This document shows, piece by piece, positions 11,505 to 22,772 of a DNA stretch of 56,147 nucleotides; position 1 is the stretch's first letter; each line of letters begins with the position of its first letter. The stretch is taken from positions 1 to 56,147 of the forward strand of contig JAYMGJ010000376.1 in assembly GCA_037178675.1 (NCBI GenBank), written 5' to 3'. A program made the translations under genes and the position numbers. The notes under the pieces were generated by a model, which had not been told where the DNA came from, made no database searches, and saw only the letters and a program-made list of their open reading frames with translations. The DNA comes from Scleroderma bovista (taxonomy: Eukaryota > Basidiomycota > Agaricomycetes > Boletales > Sclerodermataceae).

Positions 11505-11895
11505 GGCCCCTTGGGCTGCATGCGCTTGATAGCTGCAGCATAGGTAGACACCATCTCGCCCATGGAAGTGAAGAACGTGTGGCTGGGCTCGAAGCTACGG
11601 GCGCGGAGAGAGAGTAGAACAGCCGTTCGATCTGGAAATACTTGACGAAGATGAGGACTTCCCCAAAGCCCACAGAAATAACGAAAGACCAGTTTGAATG
11701 ATTGAAAAGATTGTCGAGGGTTTTGGTGAAGGGCTGAGCTGTCTTGCTGACAACCGCTTCGCCACCATTGTTAATCCACCTCGGAGAAGACAGGTCGAAG
11801 GTCTCGAATAGCTCGCTGCGTTTCTCGAAGTCGCGAGTGAGCTTCGCAAGAAGGGAGTTGGGAGAATTTCGACAAGGTTGCAAAAGAGGATGTTT
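11505..11895 (-). pseudogene. NRPS-like adenylation/thioesterase relic
   Basis: Read on the minus strand, 11880-11670 encodes NSLLAKLTRDFEKRSELFE, then WINNGGEAVVSKTAQ and FVISVGFG. This matches the region of basidiomycete NRPS-like adenylation domains just before their core substrate motif. It runs directly, with frame changes, into a thioesterase-like start: EVLIFVKYF, SLRARSFEPSHTFFTS, MVSTYAAAIKRMQPKGPYAV. In intact relatives such as atromentin-type synthetases, several hundred residues including the carrier domain lie between these two parts. The catalytic GxSxG of the thioesterase is not reached. I infer an internal deletion that fused A to TE, followed by decay. It lies tail to tail with the HET relic. 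Confidence 0.55.
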
Positions 11896-12324
11896 AGTTG
11901 AGGATAATTGATCACCAACTTGGCAGCAATAACCTTTTCTTCGGCCAAGGTGGTGAAGAGGGTGAAAAACAATTGCAGAAGGGTAGGAAGGGTGGACGTG
12001 GAGTTGCGAGAGTTTGCTCTGCTTTCGTTGGTCAACCTAACGGCACAGCGAGAGAGCAGCAGGCACCATGTATTCCTGAACTTGCTGAAAGTCTTATTAG
12101 TCTGGATAGAAGGGTCGTGTGGGGAAGAAGTGATGAAAGCCAACTCATGGTTCGGACGGTGCAGGAAAACTGCGTATCTTTGAGAAGCTTGTATGTATGT
12201 AGTTTTCCTGATGAAGTTCCTGCCTGTCCAAGGACATCGGGCATTGGGCCAGTCCATGGTGCCAGGTTCCGGAATTACAGGGGACGCAAGCATCCATCTC
12301 GCAATTGTATTCAAATAGGTATAC
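11896..12324. other. Region downstream of POLE3; no supported gene
   Basis: Long frames exist on both strands here, but none shows a domain, and the plus-strand one (11898-12533) runs antisense through the POLE3 last exon. The minus strand may hold further eroded upstream sequence of the NRPS-like relic. Confidence 0.3.
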
Positions 12325-13272
12325 CTACTGGTCAATGTCCGGATCGCCTCCTGAATCAAGCCCCACTGCATCCCTTCGAACTTCGTGGTCCTCAATGGCT
12401 ATCGTATCCCTCGGCATCTCTCTTTCTTCTTCGTCCTCTTCATCGTACTCACCGGGGTCCTCCACTTCGTCATCTGCCTCCTCATCAACACCATCACGTA
12501 CCAGGTCATCCATCTCATCGTCCTCTCCATTAATATTGGCACCATCCAATGGGGCGACCTGAGAGCCTGACTGTGATATTGACAAGAATACGCCGTCACG
12601 CGGTACTGTAGTAAATGGGGGTGGCAAGGAAGCTTTCTCCTTGCCCTTTGCACGCGATTGTGTCGAGGCTGGTTCTTTCCACTTGACAGGGAGACTTACT
12701 CCGCTTTTCCGAGTCTTTGTATTGTCTCTATAGACTATGGCGAGTTAGCCGGCACATAGTTCCGGATGCGAACCTACTTTGAAGTTCCTCTTGCAATTTA
12801 TCTACCAAGTCGCCAAATTCAATCATCTCCAGCGCCTTGAGGACATCCGATGCAGATATACTCTTGTGTTGTTTCGAAAGTGCTACATCATGAGCACTGG
12901 AACAAAGTCAACAAAGCATACATAGCGAGATTTCATGACCTTACGTCGCAGCTGCAGAGGGTAGTGAGCCACCGAAAATGGGAGCGATAGAGCACACACC
13001 CAAGTAATTGATGAATACTGTGGAACCCTTCACAAGTGAGAGAACCGTTTCTTTTTGCAATTTGGCGTTGTCTGGTATCTGGATCATGAAGCATGCACTC
13101 CTCGAGTTAAAACATACAACATCAGTTGGAGACGAATGGTTGGACTGACAGCAGACTTGGCGATCCTGGTGACCAGGCTTTTGGGTAATTCGAAGTTTTC
13201 GATGCCCTCTGAGACGAGATCCTGCTGTGCTTGAGCAGATATAGGCCCTCCTCCAGCATCTTTACGTGGCAT
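12325..13272 (-). CDS. DPB4: DNA polymerase epsilon histone-fold subunit (POLE3/Dpb4)
   Basis: Nuclear protein that pairs with Dpb3/POLE4 as a histone-fold dimer in the replicative DNA polymerase epsilon holoenzyme; its homologues also serve in CHRAC/ISW2-type remodelers. My model has five exons: 13272-13150, 13078-13000, 12951-12945 (7 nt), 12896-12778 and 12734-12325, giving 245 residues with perfect frame closure. Residues near 20-50 read FELPKSLVTRIAKSA then KLQKETVLSLVKGSTVFINYL, followed by AHDVALSKQHKSISASDVL and EFGDLVDKLQEELQ. This is the family's histone fold almost end to end. The C-terminal exon adds a Lys/Pro-rich linker and a very acidic tail (runs of Asp/Glu), as in Dpb4 homologues. 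The start ATG directly precedes the conserved N-terminus. Confidence 0.92.
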
Positions 13273-14895
13273 TTCTTATCGTAGGGCTCTGGTGACCGGG
13301 CAGTCAATTGTCACAGATGATGGCGTTGGGCGTTACTTGTAAGTACTTCGGAAATCCTCGCACAGCCACAGCCAATATCGTCAGAACCTAGGGCGGAGAC
13401 TTAGCGGAGACCAAGGCATTTTACAGTCGGATCCACAGACCAGGGAATTTGGCCACAACGACTTGCGAGGTCTTCCTTTGCAACCATACGGTTATTCCAC
13501 TCCTGCACTCACCCGGACATCTTTTTAGTCGGATAACCCTCAGGATGTTTCAGGGGGTGTGGCTTTCACCAACATCCGAAGCAAGCTTACTGGCACTCCT
13601 CAAATTGCTCCTCCTAGTAGTACGGAGACCCTGAATGCCTTCATTATAACTGCCATGTTGTCTGATTTTTTCCTTGATTCAATCGAATCTGCCCAACTTG
13701 GTTGGCTCTACTAATTCCTCAAATGGCCTTCCACACAGGTCTCTACACACAGGAAAATTTGTCAAGTGTATCATCTATATTCGGACTTCAGATGCTCAGT
13801 TCATCTTCTACGCCGATGATAAGGTGCGTCCAACATACCTGCTTTGCGGGCTATGCAACACGTGAACGCGCAATCACACAGACCAAGGAAAACATGTTCC
13901 AGGCCCCGTTTCTCTTCCCTTCCACACTCTCCAGAAACTCAAAGACAGCAATGAAGGCTCCTCTCTCTGTCACCACGCTCACTTCCCCACTAGAAAACGA
14001 ACACACTCCGACTTAGCTATCCGGCCCCATGTCATACTCACCACTACAGTGGGACACAGCTCGAAGGTGCATGCTGCCACGGTACGTTGCCTGAGGAAGT
14101 CGATTACATTTTATACCTGGGGAGTGTCTGGAGGGACAAGGGGACTGCAGAGCACAGAAAGGGGAATCCTAGTGAGAACAACTCTAATACTGACAGTGCA
14201 CGTTGTCCGGATTTGACAAATCTGTCTTTCTGTGGAGTGGGCAATTCCACGTCGCACATACGTACACATTGATTCCTCGACTTCCGCTCTCTTTTAGGTT
14301 TTATCTGTGAACTACATACATGATGGGGCTTTCGAAGTCGATAGAAACTCGGAAAGATATATTGCAATAGTGTAATGTTAGACGATGCTGATTTCATCGT
14401 GTTCATTCGTGCTGACGCTACATTTGCAATGTCAAAATGGGCCTAAATACGATTGCATCTGGCGATGCCAACAACGCCGATAACTCACCATTTGAATTAA
14501 GAGCAATTGCTCTCAAGCTGCTCAATTCACCGCTTTAGTAACACAGTGACAATCAGCCATAGCCAACCGACTTGGTGTGCCCTCTCACCAGCATCGGGGC
14601 AGGTTAGGATCAGCAGCACAGTTCTTAGAGGAGTAATACATTCTTCAAAAAAATCGAACAAGGTTACAATAAAGCAGCAATACCGTTACTGATACGATAG
14701 AGGCGTGAAACCCTGGGTCATGCAGAAAACATACTGATGCTGGTCGAGACTCGATGTTTCCTGCTAGGAGAGCTGAGGCAAGGTCATTCATAAGTCCCGA
14801 TTGCATGCGAAACCAAAATATAACGAAAATAAGTCTAGAAATGCAACGGGTCATATGAAACGTGCTTACAACGTTCAACACTGAATTGTTGGTAT
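13273..14895. other. Intergenic, no gene recognised
   Basis: Short frames only; the longest (13702-14016 plus) shows no domain. A YADD-like tetrad near 13812 has no surrounding reverse-transcriptase context. Confidence 0.3.
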
Positions 14896-16317
14896 TTAAA
14901 GACTCATCCCCGGTATAGATGGGACATTGTCCAACCTCAGGGTGCAGTTTTGTTTCAGGGCTTCATACAGAAGTGCGAAATGGTCATCGATGGTTTCATC
15001 GAGGGGATAAGACGAGTATAACAGGTTCACGTGCAACGGTCGCAGCCCTAGAGCCTGTCGATCGACAAGCCAAGCGGAGAACGGGTTAAGCTCCAGCCGT
15101 TTCGGCTTACGGATCGTCAAGCTCTCAAGCTCAGCCCAGACGCCTATGGGTCGACGAGGATTGCGGCCATGCTCCTGGGTTGCCGTAGTGTGGAAGAGGT
15201 GAGGCAAGTGGTTTGGTTCGAATTCCAGATGGCGTACGCCAGGAAATGCCTCACAAAGCGCCATAGTATCGTTATGACACTGTACAGGAGTATTCTCCAA
15301 ACAAGAACAGAAGAGGTGGCGGACATTGGTGAATTTGAACCTACATGTGACGGAAGGTGGGTCGCCAGAACCCATAGAGACGTATTTGAATCGTTCGAGG
15401 CTGGGTGCTACGATCGCATCCAAGAATTGTCCTGTGCTTGTGATACAGGATAACTCAAGTACCTTGAGAGATGGGAAGCGAATACTGTTTGGCTGAAGTA
15501 TGAAGGGGTCTTGGAACCATGCGAGTGAAAGATCCGTCAATGTCTGCGCTGGGATCAGGTATGGGAATGATGGAGTGCTCTTTGGGCTGTCAAAGAAGTC
15601 CATCTTGAGAGTTTTTAATGTGGTGACTGGTAGAAAACCAGTGTGGCAAGGAGCAATCTCGTTAAATTCCAGATGTTCAAGGGCAGGGGCGCGGACTGCG
15701 GAAAGAAAGTCCAGAAAAGCAGTGTCACAATATGTAAGGATCGCAACATGTTTGAGAGAAGGAAAATGCAACTGATTGATCCTCTTGATAACAAATTCTG
15801 CGAGTGACCTTTCAGCTTCTTGATCATGATGATAGTATTCACCAGCAATCAGCAGGCTATTCCAGCGATGCGCGCAGGAACCAACAATGTCTAGGGATGG
15901 GACAAGTGCAAGATGCTTTGATAAGGCCCATCCTGGAGCCTTAATAACAATATCAAGAGGTGCTCCCCGACTCCGTTCCAGATGTGTCCTGATGGAAAAA
16001 GTGTTCGACTTTGAGACATGGATAGTAGTCCAGAGGCTCGGACTGTCTAAGACGATGTCTCTCCAGCGCCGACATACGCTGGCCAGCTGCTGCTTGCGCC
16101 CAGGACCTTGAGAAGTATGGACATCAAGATCAAGGACGGACAACAGCAGCTCGGTTGGGAAGTAATTTATTGTGCTTGGTTTTGTTCGAATTAGTTCGCC
16201 TATCTTGACTCGCTGGGTGGCAATGGAGGCGCGGACGCCCAAGAGCTCTTTGAGAAGCTCTCGTGCCTTTTTCTCCAACAGGGCTAATTCGACTCGTGCT
16301 CGAGCGAGGTCGTCCAT
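14896..16317 (-). CDS. F-box protein, single exon (paralogue of 30528-32102)
   Basis: Predicted substrate adaptor of an SCF ubiquitin ligase, 473 residues. The start is the ATG at 16317, because the frame upstream opens only with TTG and the paralogue starts at the equivalent Met-Asp-(Glu/Asp)-Leu-Ala. Residues 1-50 form a charged coiled coil (ARVELALLEKKARELLKE). The F-box follows as INYFPTELLLSVLDLDVHT, then QLASVCRRWRDIVLDSPSLW. The rest has irregular leucine-rich stretches (LHFPSLKHV, APALEHLEFNEI, IRFPSLKVLEL), typical of the large agaricomycete F-box family that binds targets through degenerate LRRs. Target unknown. No intron and no break seen. Confidence 0.85.
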   Translation of the reverse strand: MDDLARARVELALLEKKARELLKELLGVRASIATQRVKIGELIRTKPSTINYFPTELLLSVLDLDVHTSQGPGRKQQLASVCRRWRDIVLDSPSLWTTIHVSKSNTFSIRTHLERSRGAPLDIVIKAPGWALSKHLALVPSLDIVGSCAHRWNSLLIAGEYYHHDQEAERSLAEFVIKRINQLHFPSLKHVAILTYCDTAFLDFLSAVRAPALEHLEFNEIAPCHTGFLPVTTLKTLKMDFFDSPKSTPSFPYLIPAQTLTDLSLAWFQDPFILQPNSIRFPSLKVLELSCITSTGQFLDAIVAPSLERFKYVSMGSGDPPSVTCRFKFTNVRHLFCSCLENTPVQCHNDTMALCEAFPGVRHLEFEPNHLPHLFHTTATQEHGRNPRRPIGVWAELESLTIRKPKRLELNPFSAWLVDRQALGLRPLHVNLLYSSYPLDETIDDHFALLYEALKQNCTLRLDNVPSIPGMSL

Positions 16318-16839
16318 GACATTGGCGTAACACAACGTTCAACTGGTGTGTGGTTGCGAAATCACCTTGTCTACTAACAACTTACAAGGTGTTTGCCGTC
16401 TGCGACGGCGCTGTTCTAGTTACATAATGTGAAGCCAAACTTCCAGTAGCAAAGTGAACCTACATACTGTAGTTCTTGACTTGAGTTGTACGTATACACG
16501 ACAGGGGACAGAGACCGAGTGAACACATGTTACCTGCCTACATTTGGTATGGTCCAGGTACCTGCTGTTGATAAGGCGGAGTCGCGCTCTCTCACTATCG
16601 AAAATACCGAGTGTCGACGACCTGCTCAGCGTGGCTAATGAAATGCCCAATGGCAGTGAGCCTGAAATTCACAGTGTCAAGGCCAGGCCAACGGGGAATG
16701 CATGGTGTATATAAAAACTGGAGACAGGTAGATTTTCGTGGTTGAGTAATAGTGCTACATGCATAAGTGACATTACAGAACTCGTCTGCATGTCGTCTTG
16801 GAAATTTGACCATAACATATAAATTTACTTACGATTCTT
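16318..16839. other. Intergenic between F-box and DUF6699 genes
   Basis: No supported coding sequence; it holds the F-box promoter and the 3' region of the DUF6699 gene. Confidence 0.35.
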
Positions 16840-18098
16840 TCACATCGAATCCCTGCCCGTCCTCAATCGCCACATTCCATTCTTGCCTCGCGTCAAACCT
16901 TCAAAGAAAGCCTTTCCTCGCAGGAAATCAACACGCCTCACGCCACCCATTCTTTCCGTCTCATCACGACATCGCGCGAGGTACGCTTGGGTGAGCGTTT
17001 GTCTGTCGTGTTCGTCAAGGTCATCGTTGTAATAATCAGATCTGGCGATCTGTCTGTCCAGAGCCGCGAAGAGCTGTAAGAAGAAATCACCGAGAGTGAT
17101 GTAACGATCGCCCCCGGTCGCGATATCAATGTACCACGGAAAACGTGAATTATACAGCCGCATCCACGTTGTGGGGGGATCGGTTGCGGGCACAGCCATG
17201 TCTCGCGGCTCAGGGCGATGGCTAAGTTTCCGGAAGACAAGTGAATAGGGTTCACGACGAAGATCGTAGATGGTTGGAGGATTGGCCCTGTCGTGCTGCA
17301 AGAAGGAATGAAGAGCGAGTCTGCCACTGCCCGCCCAATCTACAGTGGGACACGAACTGTAAGACGGTCGCGAATCGTTCAATTAGCAAGACACTAACCA
17401 CTAGGAGGATACGTATGACTAGATTTTAGGCGAAATACACCAGCGAGACCGGATTTGAATTTGAAATCACGTCTCCAGTTGCTGGGACGCTCGGTATACA
17501 GGTCCGATGGCAATCGACTGCTTGTAGTCGTAGCATACGAAAGGGTGGATGAAGGGGTATGCATGTCATAAGGACCAAAAGTTCGGATGGTAGGTCTCGT
17601 GTCTGGGTTATCGAACAGGGGAGATAGCTCTCCCTGGCCCTCTGGGCGTCTGACTAGGGACATGGACCTACTTCGAGAAGATTCCTCTTTTCTCCGAGGC
17701 GCGCCAGTTTGGCTATTGGTCCTGTGAAGTGGCAAAGAGCGATCGTGCGAATCCGCGGCTGGTTGGCGGGGAATATACGGACTGGGCATGGTCTGATAAG
17801 CCTGGGCACCATATTGGTGGGGCCACTGGGGGTGGGGATACTGTGGGCTGAATTGTTGGGTATCTGCAGATGGCTGGGTGGGAGGGGCACTGGAGAGCCA
17901 TGGATCACCCGCTGGGTAGCCATATGGATAAGCCTGCTGCTGTTGCTGCTGCTGTTGGGGATGATGATGCTGATGATGCGTCTGATGCGGCGCATGACTG
18001 TTGGACAGAACAGTTGCACCTGGCGGCGGTGGAATATGATTGCTGGGTTTTTGGTGCGAATTCGCATCCACGAGGGGAGGCATATCATCCCACTGCAT
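16840..18098 (-). CDS. Gln/Pro-rich protein with C-terminal DUF6699 domain
   Basis: Function unknown. Two exons, 18098-17413 and 17356-16840, give 400 residues with the frame closed across a 56-nt intron. The N-terminal half is disordered: Pro, His and Gln runs (a Q8 tract and HHQHHHPQ-like segments), SRSRS and repeated Tyr-Pro. The C-terminal part shows the basidiomycete DUF6699 pattern: NPPTIYDLR, then PATDPPTTWMRLYN, PWYIDIATGGDRYITLGDFF, and a helical end LTQAYLARCR followed by RRVDFLRGKAFFEGL. The segment RPSNWRRDFKFKSG before it is also usual in these proteins. Upstream of the ATG the frame stays open without another ATG until a TGA, so an extra 5' exon cannot be excluded. Confidence 0.75.
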
Positions 18099-21000
18099 AC
18101 TGGATGGTATTGGTGGTCTAGAGGAATCGATGCAGAGAGGATGGGGCCTAAATCTCCCGGGGAGACGCTGAGTGCTGTGCGGTGGGTACGTGGTCTTCCG
18201 GAGAAATCGCAGAGGTCAAAGCCAAGAAGGTGTCTCTAGCATCGTCCCCAACACATCAACGTAAAATCGATTGCAGTGTTGTAGACTGCGAGTTGGATGA
18301 AAAGGTGGCGGAGAACTCCAGCACTTGACCCAACAAGGCAACAACTGGGAGTTGGTGACTTGGAGGTTATAAGTACTTCCACCCTACAAGAACTTGGCTA
18401 TCGGTTTGTGGCTATCATGGCATCTCTTTGGCTGCGTAATGTGATATTGAACAAGGCGATCTAGAGTCTAAAGGTGGGTGCATGTAGGTCCGTAAATGAG
18501 TCAAGTACAAATTATTGAAAAAGCTCGTGCATGTACAGCTTCGTCGTTGCCTGCTTGTACAACAAGGCATAGTACGTGCCCCCAAAGGGGAGCGAATATG
18601 GAGTACAGATATGGACTTCATGGACAGAGGGTAGCCTACCAGCTCTCATGGGATGTGACTGGTGCTATGGGTCTTGGTTATCTCCTCGGGAGTGGTACGT
18701 GCAGGACCCTTTAAAATCGTGATTCCTCTCGGTTCCGCACACCGGACTGTTTTATGTGACAGTGTCTTCGTGAGCCCTTCTGTTGCCTGCTGCGGATAAG
18801 GCTAAACGATGATGCTCACAATTCTGTTTCTCTGCGCCACCAAGCTTGGACTTCGCACGGCAGACCACTCGCCATTGGCCTCCGTGGACCCGCGTCTAGG
18901 AGTGCACATGGAGCGCTGGTTCCTGCTAGTTTTTATACCTAAGATAAAGGGCGAGCAGGATAAACAACGGGGGAAGCAAGAAGTCCGCGACTCTGAACTA
19001 TACGAAGAGGCAGCCAGAGCACATGTGGTTGCCATGCTTCTTAAACGATCTACTTACTCACTGCGCGTGTCCTTGTATGAGACAGAAATACTCGTGCCTA
19101 GAGTCATGCTAGCTTTGGTGTCTAGCATCTGGCGAGGTTCGCGTCTTACCGTTCAAGTTTCGATAATAACCAAACGTTCAAGTCCCTTTTTGTCCTTGGC
19201 TGCGCGATAACACGTACATTCCAGGCGTTATCGCCATTCTCGCTGCAAATCGGATCACGTCCTTTCGAAGATGGAAGATTTCCATTCCTCCACTGCTAAT
19301 AGTTTTCCAAGTGCGTCTATCCCACTCAATTCTCGAAGTGACATTATGAAGTGCAGGTGCGCCTAACAGAGCTTTGCTGATCATGGTTGCGAGCAACGAT
19401 AACAAATTTTCGATTGGCCACATCCCACGTCTGCTTCTCGCATAAGTACGTCTCGATGAACAGGTGAAGCATTATTTATGATGTTGCCATGGATTTTTCA
19501 TTTCAGTCTTACTCGAGCTGTCGGTCAAGTATGACTCAGTGGCGCTGCAAATAGCAACCTAACCTTTCTCTGCCCACCTGCACCCTTTCTATATGACACA
19601 AAATGTGATATTACGAAGTGGCGCCACATAGCGCTATCGTCGACGGAGTACCAGACATACGGAATCCAGGTATGTGCATAAAGTTGAAAGATCATAAGGT
19701 CTCGAGAGTAGTCGAGGATAAGGCGGCCCTTATGGATATCGATAATCAGATAAGTAAGGCAAATGTTCATGTGCTTCAGTGGCGTTTCGTTCTTGATTCT
19801 TTAGAATGGATGAACTGGGACCCGAGAAAGGGTATCTGTGAACTTTGAACGTTTGAGTTTTCACCCAAGTTAATCTTTCCACCAAGAACGTCGCTCGGGC
19901 TCAACCGAATTACTTCGGAACGATGGTCTCCATATGCAACCGACGATCCCATTGTCACATGATATACATCCATTGTATATAATGGACCCATTTTACCCGC
20001 CGGCGACGGAGGATCCTGCAGTTGAGAAAATAAGAGATATGCAGCATCATGGCAAGACTTCATATGCTCTTCTTCAGGGACACGTGTGTCCCCATCGTCG
20101 GGTAGTTCATTACAGGTTATCCGCCTCGAGGCGCGACGTCGCTTTGGTCCCGACTTAGTGGGGAAATATCTGCGCTTTTTTTTCACTCCCCCTTGGAGCA
20201 TCTGTTTAAGCGGTTTTGCAAGGACGGGTTGCCCGCGGGGTACGTTGCTTGGGCTGATCTTTTTATGCTGTTTCAATTGCTTACTGTGAGTGGAGGTGAC
20301 GGTCAAAGTCTGCTTCATTCGCAGGGGTTGTGATAGACTTTTCACACCGATAGGATTTGGCACCTGCTACCACCGCCGCGAAGCTATTCAAACCTCGACC
20401 ACACTCGCCCTGGAATGTAGCCATATACACCCATCGGCCGCCGGTGGCGGGACACCTCCGTCAACGGAAATAGACCGGCGCTGGGAGGCTTGAGCAAATA
20501 CAACACATATTCTGACATTCATTTTCCCAGTGCAGACCTCATGATTCGAAAGTCTATCGGCACGTGCTCCGGGAAGGGCCCTACCCACATTGCTCCATTT
20601 GGATATCCAGGTCCATAAATAGAAGTCCCCCTGGTATTGCGAATTTTTCATTTCCAAGCGGAACAAAATAATCCTCTTATTGGAATATTTTCTATCATTT
20701 CTGATATCCCATATTTTCCGAGCTTGGCTCCTGGCGCTTGTATATCTACAGTGTGAGTACTAAGTAATAAAAAGCGGGGAAGGTGGAAATAAGAAATAAG
20801 AAGTATTTACACAATAAACAAAGATCAATGTCTGTGCCGGGGAGGGTATCGTCGCCAAGGTCAGTGATCAGTGTGTCGCAGAAGAAGGATATGTTACAGT
20901 ATATATACACCTGGATAATCCGTGTAGGCCAAGTAACAATACACCAGTAGACAGAGAGAGGGGACGTTGTCTTCATTAAAAGGGAGATAAGTAGGGGGGG

Positions 21001-21113
21001 AGTGGAAACGTAATCAAGGGTAATTTTGAGAAAATAAGAAGTGATGTATTGTGTTTCGTGCGGCGTCCGGGGAGTGCGGCTGATGATGCGATAAGGTTGT
21101 AAAGACCCTTCGT
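18099..21113. other. Intergenic; only weak open frames
   Basis: Frames such as 18809-19210 plus (133 codons) and the minus frame 20363-19776 (basic, KKKRRYFPTK; it opens with GTG) have no recognisable domain and no clear splice partners. I do not call them genes. The last few hundred bases are the 3' region of the HMG gene. Confidence 0.3.
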
Positions 21114-22659
21114 TCAGAAGGTAGCCGTCAGCGATGACATGAACGTGGAAAATTCGATGTCGACACAATTGAGCTCCGGTTTGCTAGGATATTCGAAAGA
21201 AAACTGATCTTTCGAGAACGGGACGAAATCCGGCTGAGCAAAGGAGATGGATGGATTTAGTTGATGGAAAACGTCCAGGCCAGCTGAGTACGATTGTCCA
21301 CATGGCGCTACACCATGTTGATTTGGAGCGTAGCTTCGAAGTCCATATGAATCGATAGTGAGGGGGTCCTCCAGACTTGCACAGTCGAAAGAGGGCGAGG
21401 GCGAGAGCGAGAGCGTCTGTGGTGTAGATGGTAAACTGGGCTGAGGAGATGAAGATGGCGTCCACTCGTTGTAAGCCACATCGAAGTAAGAGGGGGTGGA
21501 TGCTCGACCATCGATTGGGGAACTGGGATAGCTGGCCATGTTGGTGCTGCCTGATAGCATCGAATCTCCAAACTCCATATCAAACGCGAAGGGGTCAAGA
21601 ATCTGTCAATCGTCATCAACCTGTGAATATCGTCGACTCGATGATCAAACAACTTACATATGAGGGTTGGGGCTTGAGGGGGAACGAATAACTTAGGGAC
21701 GAGTCGAAGGAAGACGATGCGGATAGATCGGGGGAGCTGTGGGAGACGACCAACGGGTTTGGCGCTTGATGGAGCTCATGTGACTCTATCGAGTTAGCCT
21801 CCTTCTTGAAATCAGACAGCTCGAATGAAGGCTGGCTACTTGTAGATCGCATGCGTCTAGAAGGTAGCGATGACGGTATGAGGAATGGCTGCTTCAGCTT
21901 GTCGTCGTCGATGGGCGCAGATGATGATCGGCGGAATGAGCGAGCGGTGATGGGTGTCTCGAAGCGCGTAACGATCTCGGGCACGTGGGTACGATCAAAT
22001 TCCTGGATAGCGGCGTCCAGCTCTGCCCCCTTCTTCCCCTCTACAAGGAGCTCGGCGATCTTTGCGCATCGCTTTAGATCCTTGGGCTCTACTTCTCGTA
22101 CCTTTCTCTTTTCTGCACCCCCTTTGGCTTTCGAGTGAGACGGCCGGAAAGCGTACTGCGGCCACTTCTTGCGATGCTCCTCCAAAGCCTTCTTCGCCTT
22201 TGCATGCCAGATCTGCCGCTCTTCGTGGGGCATGTTTTGCCAGGTAAGACCGATGATCTTGGATAGGGTGCTGTGATTGGTCTCGACCTCGCTCGAGACG
22301 TGCTGGCTCTTGATAAACGATGATCGGAAGAGAATGAAGGCGTTGGGGGGGCGGGGGATGTGGTCTTCACCACGCTTTCTACTGTGGGTGGAACGGCGGG
22401 GGGGACATTCGGAAGGGTTGGTGGGGAAGAGGGATGCCTCAGAGGAGGCATCTGCGGCGTGGGGGGGATCGTTGAATGTAACCGGAGTGACGTTCGGCGC
22501 AAAGGCAATGCTCTGATGGGACACAGACTCTGCAGGGACAGTCCATGTAAGCTGAGCGCCTAAGTTATCATGGATCAATGACCCCCTCCGATATAGGTGA
22601 CTGCAGCACATACCGTTCTGGCACACATGGGATGGTTTCCGTGATCTCGCTGCAGGCAT
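21114..22659 (-). CDS. HMG-box (MATA_HMG type) transcription factor
   Basis: Sequence-specific nuclear DNA-binding protein, 478 residues from three exons: 22659-22614, 22559-21658 and 21602-21114. Frame closes across both introns (54 and 55 nt). The ATG at 22659 sits in a good context (CCACCATGCC). The HMG box spans residues about 83-153: RPPNAFILFRSSFIK, then STLSKIIGLTWQNMPHEER, WHAKAKKALEEH and KKWPQYAFRP. This is the fungal MAT/Ste11-like subtype, which in basidiomycetes includes regulators of mating and fruiting. The remainder is Ser/Pro-rich with low complexity (SSSPQPSLPSTPQTLSLSPS), probably a transactivation region. The exact orthologue cannot be named from sequence alone. Confidence 0.88.
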
Positions 22660-22765
22660 GGTGGAGACGAAGGTATCGCAAACGAGTGGGAGTGCGGGGG
22701 AGGGCGCAACGAGCGAGGGATGTCCGGACTCGGGAACCACGAGGCAGGGAAGTCGAGACGGGCTG

Positions 22766-22772
22766 ATTTATA
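22766..22772 (-). promoter_or_regulatory. Putative TATA box of the HMG-box gene
   Basis: The minus strand reads TATAAAT about 107 nt upstream of the start codon, in an otherwise GC-balanced promoter. Confidence 0.35.

Noticed and set aside
11898..12533. 211-codon plus-strand open frame
   Set aside because: Antisense to the POLE3 last exon and the NRPS-like relic; low-complexity Ser/His tail mirrors the acidic tail of POLE3.
13812..13823. YADD-like motif suggesting a reverse transcriptase
   Set aside because: No other reverse-transcriptase motifs upstream or downstream in any frame.
15205..15225. GGTTCGAATTCC resembling a tRNA T-arm
   Set aside because: Lies inside the F-box coding sequence and has no cloverleaf partners.
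19776..20363. 195-codon minus-strand open frame with a basic stretch
   Set aside because: Opens with GTG, no domain, and competing frames of similar length exist; evidence too weak for a gene call.
20746..21168. 140-codon minus-strand open frame overlapping the HMG gene stop
   Set aside because: Overlaps the HMG last exon in another frame and continues into its 3' region.
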